Below, one piece after another: positions 38,101 to 47,439 of a stretch of DNA of 64,000 nt. This DNA is from Mytilus galloprovincialis (taxonomy: Eukaryota; Mollusca; Bivalvia; Mytilida; Mytilidae): contig NC_134839.1 in the NCBI RefSeq assembly GCF_965363235.1, positions 114,880,517-114,944,516 of the forward strand, in the 5' to 3' direction. The position numbers were made by a program, and so were the translations under genes. Position 1 is the stretch's first letter, and each line of letters starts with the position of its first letter. A model generated the notes under the pieces. The model was not told the origin of the DNA, made no database searches, and worked only from the letters and a program-made list of their open reading frames with translations.

Positions 38101-41100
38101 TGGGGTATTGGTTTAGTTCACTGTAAAATACCATACAATGACCCATAGTTGTTTACTTCTATATTATTTGGTGTCTGGTGTGAAATTGTCCCATTGGAAA
38201 TCATACCACATTATTGTTATAGCTGATAATAAAATTGAGAATGGAAATGGGGAATATGTCAAAGAGACAACAACCCGACCAAAAAGCAGACAATACCTTG
38301 CTGCTTGGACATTGATTTGAATCAAATATAATAATACAATACTAATTATAAAGGTTGTGTATACCTGCTGTAGTTTCCTCCTCAATGTCAGAGTCCTCGT
38401 ACAGGGCTGTTACTTTGTCTTTATCTACTACGTCTAATAAATCTGTATTTACTGTTAAGGCTTATTCATATGCTCAATAAAACACCAAAAGTCATACAAA
38501 CTTTTAAAATATTTGACAAATTGAACTACTTTTGACAATGTTTGAACTTTACATGCATTAACCATTTAAATGAAAGACTGTAACAATATCATCTGGCTTG
38601 TTAACTTCTTTTTTACCATGGTCAACAAGGAACAACACAAAAATGCAAAATTCAAGAAGCAAAATACATTGTAGATCCAGACGATGATTTGTGTGATGTT
38701 AATGGATTTTAACAAAAGAAGCACAATGTGAAGTTTGGGTAACAACTTTTGGGTTTAGTGATGAAGAATGTGAAGTCTGCTGACAATTTATTATCAAAGA
38801 TTGACAATAGCCAATAGGTATTCTGACCAAAACATTTTTTTTCTAATCAAGATGCATTCTCAACCTAGGTATTTTTTGTTGGAAAGGTACAAAAGCTGTA
38901 AAACTCAAACAAAGCTTTTGTCCAAATTATTTTGTGGAGCATAGCTTTGGTAGTATCCAGCAAACAAACTTATCAATGACAACTGTGACCTTGACCAATA
39001 GACTCTGCAATGATCCCATAAGGCAATATCAAACCATAGTTGCTAAAAGCTGGACATTTATGGTTTGAAAAGAAATCATCTGGAAACTATTTTGTCCAAA
39101 TTGTTGCAATGACCTTGACCTCTGAACTGAGTCTGAATTTAAGTATATAAAGAAACTTGCCACATATAAAATATATATCTACATTTAACATTCTAAATCA
39201 AAAGATACAATCCAAGCCATCATTCAAAAATGACTGTGGTAGAGTTTTACTCTTTCTTTTATTCAAATGAAGCTGTTTCGACAACTGCTTTAACATTCTC
39301 TCTTCTTTTTGAATGGCAGCACGCATATCTTCTTTTTTCATCTCTTCTTCCTAAATAAAAAATCATATTACAATTGTCATTCAATATAACTGTAAATAAT
39401 TCTCATCCAACCTTCAAACCAAATAAATACCATATTTTGAAGAAGTCTTTACTTAAGCACTTGCTCCTTTTAACATATTTTGAAGAAGTCTATACTTAAG
39501 CACTTGCTCCTTTTAACATATTTTAAAGAAGTCTATACTAAGGCACTTGCTCCTTTCAAGTGTTTGTGTGTTTAGTTTACAACATCATTTAGTTTTAAGT
39601 TCTGTAAAGTGCTTTAGGGTTTAAATGATTTAGTGTACAATTGATAGTAAAAAGGCATCTTTGTCCTTAGGTTTTGTAAAATAACTAGTTAGTCTCATTA
39701 GCTAACATGCTGTATCTTCTTTTGTTCATATTAACAATTTTCTATACTGCTGGTTAAGTTGACTATCCATAGAAATAATTCAGTAATAAAATCAAACACA
39801 TTAGTAACAATATTCATTTAGACTAAAGATCCTTGTACTGTTATAACAAAAATAGTAAAAATTTTCAACCCCACACTATCATATAATGACCAATAAAGTA
39901 TTCTGACCAAAAACATGGTCATTCTAACCATTTTCAATTTTTCTTTCTTTTTTTCTTTTGATTTTTTCTTCTTTTTCTTTTGCTTTTCCAAACTTTTCTG
40001 TTTTCTTTCAATCTTTTCATCTTCTTTCTTTTTCTTTAACTGGTCTTCTGCTTTAGGTATCTACAACAGTATAATGAAATGTTAATATGAGAGGGGTCCA
40101 ATTGATTGATTGATTGACTGTTGGTTGCTTAACGTCCAGTGGCAAATATTTCATGCATATTCAGGACGAGAACAAGTTCACAATAAATACAATAGGTAGG
40201 TCTTGTCATAATAGAGGCCATAAAGAATGATGATCAGGGAAATTTCGACTGCCACTGGAAAATGAGGGTATATTGGATAGGGACAGAAATTTTGCCTTAC
40301 AACAGGCCACCTATGGGCCCTCAAAGAGCTGTTGTAAGGGTTCTTAACGTGTAAAGAGCATGGCACTCTTTTTACACGAGACATCAGATTTAACGTCCCC
40401 ATTCTGACCGGACGTGACTGCAAACTTAATACATTCCGCACAGCCAAATCGACGCCCCACTTCGGCAAGCGTTATACTGCCGGTCGGGAGAAGACCAAGT
40501 GACCATATTTCTCTTCCCCAGTCACCCATGGGGGGGGGGTCCAAAAGAGGCTGGATTGGTTTGACGCAGGTACGACTTTAAACAGGTGGATATTTACATG
40601 TAAGTGAATAGAGGTATATATCCACTCCTCATAACTTGTTGATAACTCAAACACATGTCTCAGGTGAGGCAAGACCTTTTTTCGGTATGTCGGGATTGGG
40701 TGTTTTTAAACTCTGGATTTTGTGATTGGCCCTTTCGGGTTTCAGGTTTTCTTTTTTCAAACTTCGGGATATCGACATTTTTTTTTAAATTCGGGACCTC
40801 GGGATTTCATGTTTTTAAACCCAGGATTTTGGGATCAGGACCCATCCGACTAACCTCATGTCTGCCTTTAGCAAGTGTATAATGTACCTGTTTTCCCTGA
40901 TAATGTGCCAATTTTCTAGCTTTTTTCATATGCCTTTCCTCTTTCCTCTTCATTTTCCTTGGTAGTTTCTTCTTTCCGCGTAATGAAAATTCTGATTTAT
41001 CATGCTTGTACAGTTCAACATTACTGTCTTTTGTTTTAGGTTCAGACAGGTGCATTATTTCATCTCGAAAGCGTTTCAAATTCGCTGGGTCATCTTTAAA

Positions 41101-41124
41101 CTGGATTTTTCTTTTTCTCGTCAT
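23117..41124 (-). CDS. NOM1: NOM1: nucleolar protein with MIF4G and MA3 domains (14 exons, 915 residues)
   Basis: Fourteen exons join in phase from ATG at 41124 to TAA at 23117: 40888-41124, 39929-40060, 39209-39350, 38365-38442, 37007-37715, 35119-35318, 34429-34541, 33831-33924, 33270-33491, 32103-32219, 28377-28504, 27602-27766, 23804-23935, 23117-23395. Every border is AG/GT. Order: basic N-terminus (KMKRKEERHMKKARK), a Lys-rich exon, the family motif LHLNKRKSKTLPQSF, an acidic Asp/Glu/Ser stretch (about residues 197-370), YIPPGKR and LKKQLKGLINR, a MIF4G helical repeat (about 430-640, with MRKIPNYDP), GRWWVVGSAW, and a C-terminal MA3 domain (about 690-805, with DAFEKLLRLGLKNQQERE). Human NOM1 has the same order and similar length. 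Family members act in the nucleolus in 18S rRNA/small-subunit processing, binding DEAD-box helicases such as eIF4A3. No frame damage is seen; introns carry many repeats. The acidic tract is long, as usual for the family. Confidence 0.95.
24200..27445. repeat. ~3.2 kb hairpin-forming 38-bp minisatellite in a NOM1 intron
   Basis: About 85 copies of a 38-bp unit: GATAGCTTTATCTATC then AGGAGTTATGTCCCTTGCCATT-type spacer. The common variants are CTTTAT/CTTTCT in the loop, GTT/GAT, and CCCTTG/CCCATG. Each unit contains the palindrome TGATAG-N6-CTATCA. Higher-order structure is visible: a 114-bp (three-unit) period around 24856-25085 and a 266-bp duplication (the rare word CCATTGATCAGGAG at 25217 and 25483). 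It fills most of the intron between exons 27602-27766 and 23804-23935. There are no separate cas-like genes and spacers are not unique, so it is not a CRISPR array. Confidence 0.95.
28185..28410 (-). repeat. Duplication overlapping NOM1 exon 11
   Basis: The words CAGAACAGAAGATAGTT, TGACTGAGGTCCA and GGATGATATGGTACCA recur two to three times at about 125-bp spacing. The last copy covers the 3' end of the real exon (28377-28504) and its donor, so parts of the exon end have decoy copies in the following intron. Confidence 0.65.
29590..30115 (+). repeat. ~260-bp tandem duplication in a NOM1 intron
   Basis: The segment AACTACAAAAAGCAA ... poly-A/T tract ... ATAATTATGTTGGTAC ... CTCATCAATTGAGGTGCTCC ... 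TTTACAGAAA is present twice (near 29595-29860 and 29867-30115), about 85% identical by eye. Confidence 0.8.
30120..32100. other. NOM1 intron, nothing coding recognised
   Basis: Intron between exons 32103-32219 and 28377-28504. It holds short open frames only (longest about 86 codons at 30425-30685, minus). A small hairpin GACGGCTTGAAGCCGTC occurs near 30601-30617. Confidence 0.5.
32328..32540 (+). repeat. 53-bp tandem repeat, four copies, in a NOM1 intron
   Basis: The unit starts AAGTGATAGTTTAAAAGCAT and ends GGTCAATTTCAATACT. The copies at 32328, 32381, 32434 and 32487 are virtually identical. Confidence 0.9.
35460..35492 (+). repeat. (GAACA)n microsatellite
   Basis: About five perfect pentanucleotide units lie in the NOM1 intron between exons 5 and 6. 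Confidence 0.85.
35731..36296. mobile_element. 566-bp foldback element with ~175-bp inverted arms
   Basis: The arms at 35731-35905 and 36121-36296 are near-perfect reverse complements (outer end TATAGTCGCCGTCAGCTGAA, inner end CCTGACCTTCAC). The central 215 bp is less AT-rich, with GACCGGAAGTG and GAAGATGGCGGAA words that look like promoter sequence (ETS-like site, ATGGCGG). The outer TATA on each side may be part of the target site. It lies in the NOM1 intron between exons 5 and 6. Confidence 0.8.
36311..36410 (-). repeat. Dispersed repeat of the 'GAGAATGGAAATGG' family, reversed copy
   Basis: The minus strand reads AAATGGAAATGGGGAATTTG, GTCAAAGAGACAACAATCC and CAATGAGTCTTCAATAC, collinear with 3826-4035 but truncated. 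It abuts the foldback element. Confidence 0.7.
36645..36955 (+). repeat. ~63-bp tandem repeat, five copies, in a NOM1 intron
   Basis: The unit TTTTCCACTCTCTCAACACT-AACATCTAAAGGGGGCCGGT-AGATAAGACTGTTATA recurs with small changes in the G run. One copy carries a 7-bp insertion (AAGTCTC). Confidence 0.9.
38228..38300 (+). repeat. Dispersed repeat of the 'GAGAATGGAAATGG' family, fragment
   Basis: AAAATTGAGAATGGAAATGG through GTCAAAGAGACAACAACCCG. It lies about 65 bp from the NOM1 exon 38365-38442. Confidence 0.75.
40095..40660 (-). repeat. Dispersed mollusc repeat in NOM1 intron 1
   Basis: It begins with a (TTGA)n run and TGTTGGTTGCTTAACGTCCA-GTGGCAAATATTTCATGC. It is more GC-rich than its surroundings and ends after a G run at 40531-40539. 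Three overlapping minus-strand frames here are by-products. The class (SINE or LINE tail) is undecided. Confidence 0.55.
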
Positions 41125-41706
41125 TTTCTACTTGGTTTATTTCACAAAAACACACAGATTACTACTTAGTGTTTCTATTCCATGGGCGCAGCCATTTTTG
41201 ATGAAGTCATTTCGCCACAAAACACTATTCGTCCCAAATTCTCTTTCGGCCTCTTTTACGATTTGGATTGAAGGAGTCTTGCTGTGATGTGCGTATCAAC
41301 GTCAACTATCGGTTACAGCCATCAATTCATAAAAAAAAGTAAGACTTACAGGCCCGGTGGTACGTACACTTGCAAGGTGATGTTTCTTTAGCCCCCTCTA
41401 ACGATGTATACATTTTACAACTTATTCGCTTTGCCCGTGTATGAAGTCGTGTTTTGAATTTTGATGATTGTAATTTATGTATAACTGACATTTTAATAAA
41501 ATAATGCACACCCATATTTTTACTGCTGTATTGTTTATAAAGCCCGGAAATTTAGATACAATCTATATGTAAGTCACTGATCTTTTTATTCTTAAAGGTA
41601 ATTAGTTGAACACAATAGTAAAATCTTTTAACATTGTTTTATTGGTATCAACATTGATTGATATGTACAGTTACGAGAACTAACAATCCTACATCATGTC
41701 CATGTT

Positions 41707-41874
41707 CAGAGGCGGATTTGGGGGGGGGGGGGGGTGGGCCCAGGGGCCCCCCCCCCCTTTTTGAGAAAAAATTTGGTTGCTTATATAGGGAATCACTGAA
41801 GCGTGACTGGAGCGGGCCCCCTCTTAGGTCAGTCAGTGGGCCCCCACATATGAAAATTTCTGGATCCGCCACTG
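41707..41874. mobile_element. 168-bp MITE with CAGAGGCGGAT / ATCCGCCACTG ends
   Basis: Terminal inverted repeats of about 15 bp (CAGAGGCGGATTTGG against CAGTGGCGGATCCAG on the other strand) flank G/C runs and the word GGGAATCACTGAAGCGTGAC. ATGTT occurs directly on both sides, a 5-bp target duplication. Relatives are at 60000-60142 and 61271-61440. The ends resemble hAT-type MITEs, but a 5-bp duplication is shorter than the usual 8. Confidence 0.75.
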
Positions 41875-41879
41875 ATGTT

Positions 41880-42690
41880 CATATTACTACTAACTAGTAT
41901 GGCATTGAACCAGGTCATGCGTTTTTCAGACTGTTTATGACGTCTTTACACTTGAAACAGCAGTGTCAGGTGGCTATGCGTCACCGTTCCCTCTTGTTCA
42001 TTAATGGTTCGATCCGCTGAGACTGAGCTCTGGCAAATTAAACCCAATACAGATGTTCAAATACTTTATCAAAATATTCCACATAATTTACATGTCAACA
42101 GTGAAAACAAAACATGAATTTGCAAATTTAACATTTAATTTAATTGAGTGAGGAGCTATTTCAGCTCCCCTAAGTAGTTTCACAGTTAAAGAATGCGGCG
42201 CAATGATATCTCCACTGGTCTATTTGAGACCCAGTACAAAATATTTTTATAACACGTCTATTCTTATAATTTTGCCATGTGATAGAGACTTTCCGCTTTG
42301 ATTTTCCTGTGAGTTCATTATTTGTGTGATCAGTTTACTTTTAACAAGTTCATTTATAAGGTATAATTCCTCCATAAGAATGGCAAAGTTTTCTATAAAA
42401 TATATAGTAAGTTGTAAAAACATCTTTAAATCATCACAATATACATGTAATTTCATTTATGTCTTCCCTTTGATATTCCGTTCTTACATAGTACTATAGT
42501 TCTTTTTACGTCATCCTGTATTCTAGCAAAGGGAGATTATTCCAGAACATCTCTGTTACACACTAAATGCCTCTGATATGTATAATTGTGATACTAAGTC
42601 AGCGATTTATCTATTAGTTTTTATTTACTTTAAACTAGTTAAGTAACATCGAGTACTCCTATTTCGTAGCTATGTGTCTATTGTTTAATG
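41880..42690. other. Intergenic, nothing recognised
   Basis: AT-rich. The minus-strand frame of 69 codons at 42247-42456 has no recognisable features. Confidence 0.5.
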
Positions 42691-42949
42691 ATGGACGTCA
42701 AGTTGGTTACTTATTCCCTATTCCCTATTAGGTAACGAATAGGGAATAGGGAATAAGTAACGAATAGGTAACGAATAGGGAATAGGGAATAAGTAACGAA
42801 TAGGGAATAGGGAATAAGTAACGAATAGGCAACGAATAGGGAATAGGGAATAGGTAACGAATAGGTAACGAATAGGGAATAGGTAACGAATAGGTAACGA
42901 ATAGGTAACGAATAGGGAATAGGGAATAAGCAACCAACTTGACGTTCAT
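42691..42949. mobile_element. 259-bp foldback element built on a TAACGAATAGGGAATAGG repeat, with 9-bp target duplication
   Basis: The left end ATGGACGTCAAGTTGGTTAC and right end (reverse complement ATGAACGTCAAGTTGGTTGC) form ~39-bp inverted repeats running into TTATTCCCTATTCCCTATT. Between them are a dozen or so reiterations of GTAACGAATAGG and GAATAGGGAATAGG. TGTTTAATG flanks both ends (42682-42690 and 42950-42958); the match can be extended to 11 bp by moving the boundary. A 9-bp duplication is what Mutator-like elements make. The open frames inside come from the repeat. Confidence 0.85.
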
Positions 42950-44442
42950 TGTTTAATGTTAGTTATTTCTATGTCTCTTTACGGCTTTTTAGTTAAGCCC
43001 GTTGTAACTGGTTTGTACAATTAATTGTTCTTATGTTGTGATGTAATACCATTGTCCCAGATTAGGATAAGGTTTAGTGCTGACAAACATGCTTAATCCC
43101 GCCACATTTTATAAGTGAAAAAGGGGTCAGAAATATACATGAGTTCAGTAAGCTACGAAATGATACTTATGTAGTCAAGTCCAGTGACGTAGTTCACCAC
43201 GATTGTCAGGTTTTGAGATCACAAGAACAGTTTAAATATCGAGAAAAAAGTAATTTCTGTGGACAATTTGCAGATGTTAAGGATAAGAGGAAAAACACTA
43301 ATGTATTTCCCGTCCGAACCAAAAAAAAATCAGATTAATATGGAGAAAATTTGTTGTGAGAGAAAAGATAAATGGGGTACACATCTTCTTTTTTATATAT
43401 ACAAGTGTATTAACCAGAATTGTATTTGTATACATGATTTACATTCTGCAAAAGCAGTTTAATATCCGCAGTGCACTTTGAATTTTCGAACAAAGAAACA
43501 AAAAAAGATTCCATCAGACACACCTACTCATAGCAAAAACAAAATCGGTGGACTCCAGCACCAACAGGAACAAACTACATTCTAGAAAAACCACGAATCA
43601 TTGAAGTTCATGAAACTAAATCAAGAAAATGCAAGCAATCGTTCTGAATAATCAAGTCTACTCTATAGGACTGTTTGGCCAATACAAAGTACTGGATGGT
43701 CAGTATTGTGTCAAATGATAGTTGGAGGAACATTGCCAGGACAATTAAGCATACTAGTTGTTTATTTGCTAGTGATTGATATAAATCCGAGTGACCTCAC
43801 TTGCAAACCTCAACACTGCATTTCACCTCTAAGGAAGCAAGATGACATAATGTAGACCCTGTTGTTACATCGATTAGCATTTATACTGGAAAGAAGTGAA
43901 TATTATCCTGAATAAAGCAGAAGATAATGTCTTAAAATAAATCCAAAACGTTTTCAGAATTTCATACTGAAATGAGTTTTCTAAGATCTAGCGGAGACAT
44001 GATTAAAAGCTCCGGTCTCTCAGAAGTTTTTTTTACTGTTTATGCTCCTACTGCTTTTGGACAAAAGGTAAGTGGTAACGCAATTTCCCCGACCTGATCT
44101 TGATTATTTCCGTACTCAAATAACTTTGACTCTACTCATTACAACTGAAATATATGACAGAGCTGACACCTAAGATCCTTCCTGGTATTTGTTTTGTATT
44201 CTTGTCCTTCGTATTTGCTAATGTGCTTTGTCTATATTACGTTTTGCTTTTATTTATTGACATATTTCTTTTTTTTATAGGAATTAAGATTATTACACAA
44301 TGTTAATGTAGACTGTTGTACTTCTATTTTTGACGTTTTGACCGATTATGTCTGTTTGTTTTTCTACACACATCATTGTCAAGATAATGGTATTGCGACT
44401 GCCATGCAACTGAGAGGTTTAACTAGCTATAAAATCAGGTTT

Positions 44443-44870
44443 ACCAAGTCAGGAATATGACAGTTGTTTTCCATTCGTTTGATGTGTTTGATGTTTTGAG
44501 CTTTTGGTTTTACCATTTTATTGTTGTCTTTGAATTTCCCTCGGAGTTCTGTATTTTAGTCATTTACCTTTTCTCAATCAAATTAAGATGGTTTACCTAG
44601 TCAGGAATATGACAGTTGTTTTCCATTCGTTTGATGTGTTTGATGTTTTGAGCTTTTGGTTTTACCATTTTATTGTTGTCTTTGAATTTCCCTCGGAGTT
44701 CTGTATTTTAGTCATTTACCTTTTCTCAATCAAATTAAGATGGTTTACCAAGTCAGGAATATGACAGTTGTTTTCCATTCGTTTGATGTGTTTGATGTTT
44801 TGAGCTTTTGGTTTTGCCATTTTATTAGGGTCTTCAATCGGAGTTCGGTATTTTGTCATTTACTTTTTTC
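44443..44870 (+). repeat. 152-bp tandem repeat, nearly three copies
   Basis: The word AGGAATATGACAGTTGTTTT starts at 44451, 44603 and 44755. The first two units are almost identical; the third diverges after TTTTATTAGGGTC. Single diverged relatives of the unit occur at 48365-48465 and 63290-63425, so it comes from a dispersed repeat. Confidence 0.9.
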
Positions 44871-46052
44871 TTAACCAAATTTAGATGGCACAGAAAACTT
44901 CCCACAACAGATATAAATCATATCAAATAACTGCCAGTAAAAAAACAAATTCAAGCATTGGTAGAAGTTTTTTTAATGTTTCCAATAAGATTATATGTCG
45001 ATCAAATCATTGAATGAAAACCGAACTATAAGGTGGTTTCTGATCACATCATAACATTTAGAAAATATTTGGAAAATTGCCGCAATGCTTCCCTTTGGTT
45101 CCACTATATGGATAAGGTTTAACTTCTTTTAAAATTTATCACCGCTGAAAGTCAGGGAACTGTTAGTTACATTTAAGATTATTCAGTAGATGCTTATCTA
45201 GAGGATTCAGGGAACAATCTTTATGCAAAATCCGTTCACATTTATTTAGAAACAAATGTCAAATCTGCTTGCATAGCATCATGCCATAGACTATTTATTC
45301 ACTCAGGCCTAGGACACAAACAGATCGTTTCTGGACCGGTTTGTATACTGATCTGGTAATTGAACAAGCCGTGATGCGAAGTTAAAAGACCACTAATGGT
45401 CTGACCAAGGGGCGTGGTTAGAGTCAATCACAAAGACTCAGTGACTCAATGCCACAATATTCAGAAAGGATTGAAACTACGCAGAAGCTTACTGATGTGC
45501 TTATTATACAAAAGCATAAATAACTTTGGGAAAGTAGAATACAGGACAAAGAAGGATGTTTAATTTTGAATTCGTTTTTTGGGAAAGGATTTTTTTTTTA
45601 GTTTGGTATAAGATAACAGTATATAATAACTGTTAATTTTACTGATGAAAAGATAAACGAAGGAAAATCAATGGGAAATACATTTAGAGGTATCTGGAAA
45701 ATCAGAATGCAGTATTGATGTTTTTGTTTTCAAGAAGAACAAACAGGTGCTAATTAGCTTTAGCCTGTAAAGATAAACGGAAGAAAATAGCGAAGAAGAG
45801 ACTGTTGACCCGAGCTGTTATTAAACGCATTACTGCTGCGGTGAAAGAATTTTTCCCTTTTTTTTGAAACTCTTGAAAATTTTAAAGTTTGAAATGTAGA
45901 TTTTTTTTCAATTTAGAAATTTTGAGTATTCAAGCTACATGATTTGAACTGTTAGGACTAATGCGACAAGCTCAAAGGACATAAACTGATGTCTTATGGA
46001 ACATTGGTAACTGTGATGTTAGTTATCAAAGGTACCATGCATATAATTTAGT

Positions 46053-46096
46053 ACGCCAGACGCGCGTTTCGTCTACATAAGACTCATCAGTGGCAA
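46053..46096 (-). ncRNA. Type I hammerhead ribozyme (left of inverted pair)
   Basis: Minus strand: TTGCCA pairs with TGGCGT as stem I, where GCCA replaces the usual GTCA and converts a wobble to a G-C pair. Then CTGATGA, GTCTTATGTAGAC, GAAA, CGCGCGTC with the cut predicted after 46059. The core is intact. Confidence 0.75.
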
Positions 46097-46256
46097 CTTG
46101 ACTCTGAAATATATTATGATTTGATGATTACATTGATTCAACGCATTCCATGAAATAAAGGAATGACTTTTGAGAGATCTAGTATGTAGGAATTTTGGTC
46201 CTCAATGCTCTTCAACTTCGTACTTTATTTGGCCTTTTTAACTTTTTTGGATTCGA

Positions 46257-46300
46257 GCGTCACTGATGAGTCTTTTGTAGACGAAATGCGCGTCTGGCGT
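46257..46300 (+). ncRNA. Type I hammerhead ribozyme (right of inverted pair)
   Basis: Plus strand: GCGTCA/TGGCGT stem I, CTGATGA, GTCTTTTGTAGAC, GAAA, TGCGCGTC with the cut predicted after 46294. The core is intact; stem III is minimal, and one change (C to T after GAAA) weakens it. Confidence 0.7.
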
Positions 46301-46580
46301 ATATACAAAATTTAGTCCTGGTGTCTATGATAAGTTTAAGTACAGTATCAAAAACGTCGATATGACCATGAAGTTATCGTTTTTGACAGTTACACATCAG
46401 GCTCTAACACAAAGGACCATATACAAATATGCCAGTCAAAATGAGTAGAAGGTGCTTAAATCATTTTCCAAACAACGACCCCTTCAAGTATTAAAACAGA
46501 AATTTTATTACAATGAAAATATACTAAATTTCATAAATAAGCTAACTGAGGGCTTAGTAAAGAATGACTTTCAAACTGAA

Positions 46581-46950
46581 CTTTCAAATACTGATGCTAA
46601 TGTTCTTATAGCAAAGACGGGTGCCAAACAATTACTATCAAATCATACTGTTGTCATTTGAGAAGAAACAATTGTTCTAGACCTTCTTGTATTTTACTGC
46701 ATTCTTAATTCGTAGGGACTATTGTACAGGTTTGATAAAAGAAAAAAAAACATGGTTCGATCAAACTTTCAAATACTGATGCTAATGTTCTTATAGCAAA
46801 GACGGGTGCCAAACAATTACTATCAAATCATACTGTTGTCATTTGAGAAGAAACAATTGTTCTAGACCTTCTTGTATTTTACAGCATTCTTAATTCGTAG
46901 GGACTATTGTACAGGTTTGATAAAAGAAAAAAAAACATGGTTCGATCAAA
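46581..46950 (+). repeat. 185-bp tandem duplication inside the pseudogene
   Basis: The segment CTTTCAAATACTGATGCTAA ... ACATGGTTCGATCAAA is present at 46581-46765 and 46766-46950 with about one difference. It duplicates the DAD-motif region of the decayed gene, so the duplication is younger than most of the decay. Confidence 0.92.
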
Positions 46951-47439
46951 TTTTGGGATATACAAAAAAGAAATAAGCTACGAATGAGACTTCCGTTAAT
47001 ACACTCATTGCCATGGTATGACACTACCTCAAAACTTTATAAAAAACTTCCGTATTTAAAACAATTAAGAATTTCGTAAATTAGCATTACCATTTCTTAG
47101 CAGCTGTTAGTCTGTAGAAGATTTGTAAATTGTGGTGTGCAGATAATTGCTATTTCCTTGATAGACGGAATCTGCTTATCATGCCTATGAATAAGCTATT
47201 TAACAAAAGGTTCCCAGTGCTAAAGTAGACGTCATGACTTGTAAAGTTTTACGACATTATCACGACTTGGTTGACATTTTGGAAAATCCGTCATTAGACG
47301 ACCACAGATATATCCCAATAGTTGTTTTCCAAATCTTGCCCAATTTTCCTCGATTGTGTCAGCATCAAATGAGACTTATTACCACATTTATACTATACAT
47401 TGAACAACATGATGTGTGCTACTAGTGAAGCAGGATCTG

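Larger units (their letters stand above)
46015..46345. mobile_element. Retrozyme pair in inverted orientation
   Basis: At the left, GTTATCAAAGGTACCATG-type retrozyme end sequence with a minus-strand ribozyme; at the right, a plus-strand ribozyme followed by TTTAGTCCTGGTGTCTATGA. The interior contains the retrozyme body word CAATGCTCTTCAACTTCGTA in plus orientation of the right-hand copy. So two copies face each other, forming ~75-bp inverted ends around ~170 bp. Confidence 0.75.
43974..47430 (+). pseudogene. Decayed gene of an uncharacterised animal family with a nuclease-like acidic motif
   Basis: Pieces appear in the same order as in a family of unnamed proteins that I recall from mollusc and cnidarian genomes: an N-terminal piece at 43974-44090 (SGLSEVFFTVYAPTAFGQK then VSGNAIS), a middle piece at about 45060-45270 (ASLWFHYMD, SGNNLYAKSVHIYLE), DLVIEQAVMRS and GLTKGRG at about 45345-45420, and a C-terminal piece at about 46340-46700 (HQALTQR, FINKLTEGL, SNTDANVLIAKTGAKQLLSN, LDLLVFY). 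The last corresponds to the family's DAD...DTDLL acidic region, which recalls PIN/FEN nucleases. In-frame stops, frameshifts and lost segments break every piece. A 152-bp tandem repeat (44443-44870) and a retrozyme pair (46015-46345) sit inside it. The part after 46960 is only weakly similar. Many copies per genome would suggest a transposon-borne gene; that is an inference. Confidence 0.6.

Noticed and set aside
40178-40672. Three overlapping minus-strand frames as an extra gene
   Set aside because: They are in a dispersed repeat within NOM1 intron 1 and none fits the exon phases.
40855-40887. Alternative later donor for NOM1 exon 1 (ATGAG/GTTAGT)
   Set aside because: The donor CAG/GTACAT at 40887 keeps phase 0 with exon 2 and the expected family sequence; the later donor also preserves phase (33 extra bases), so it remains only a minor possibility.
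42718-42949. Two Tyr/Leu/Pro-rich repeat frames
   Set aside because: Generated by the GAATAGG tandem repeat inside the foldback element.
44068-44075. AAAAG/GTAAGT as a splice donor of a short first exon at 43974
   Set aside because: Reading through gives VSGNAIS, which continues the similarity to the decayed gene family, so this is more likely uninterrupted coding sequence of a pseudogene.
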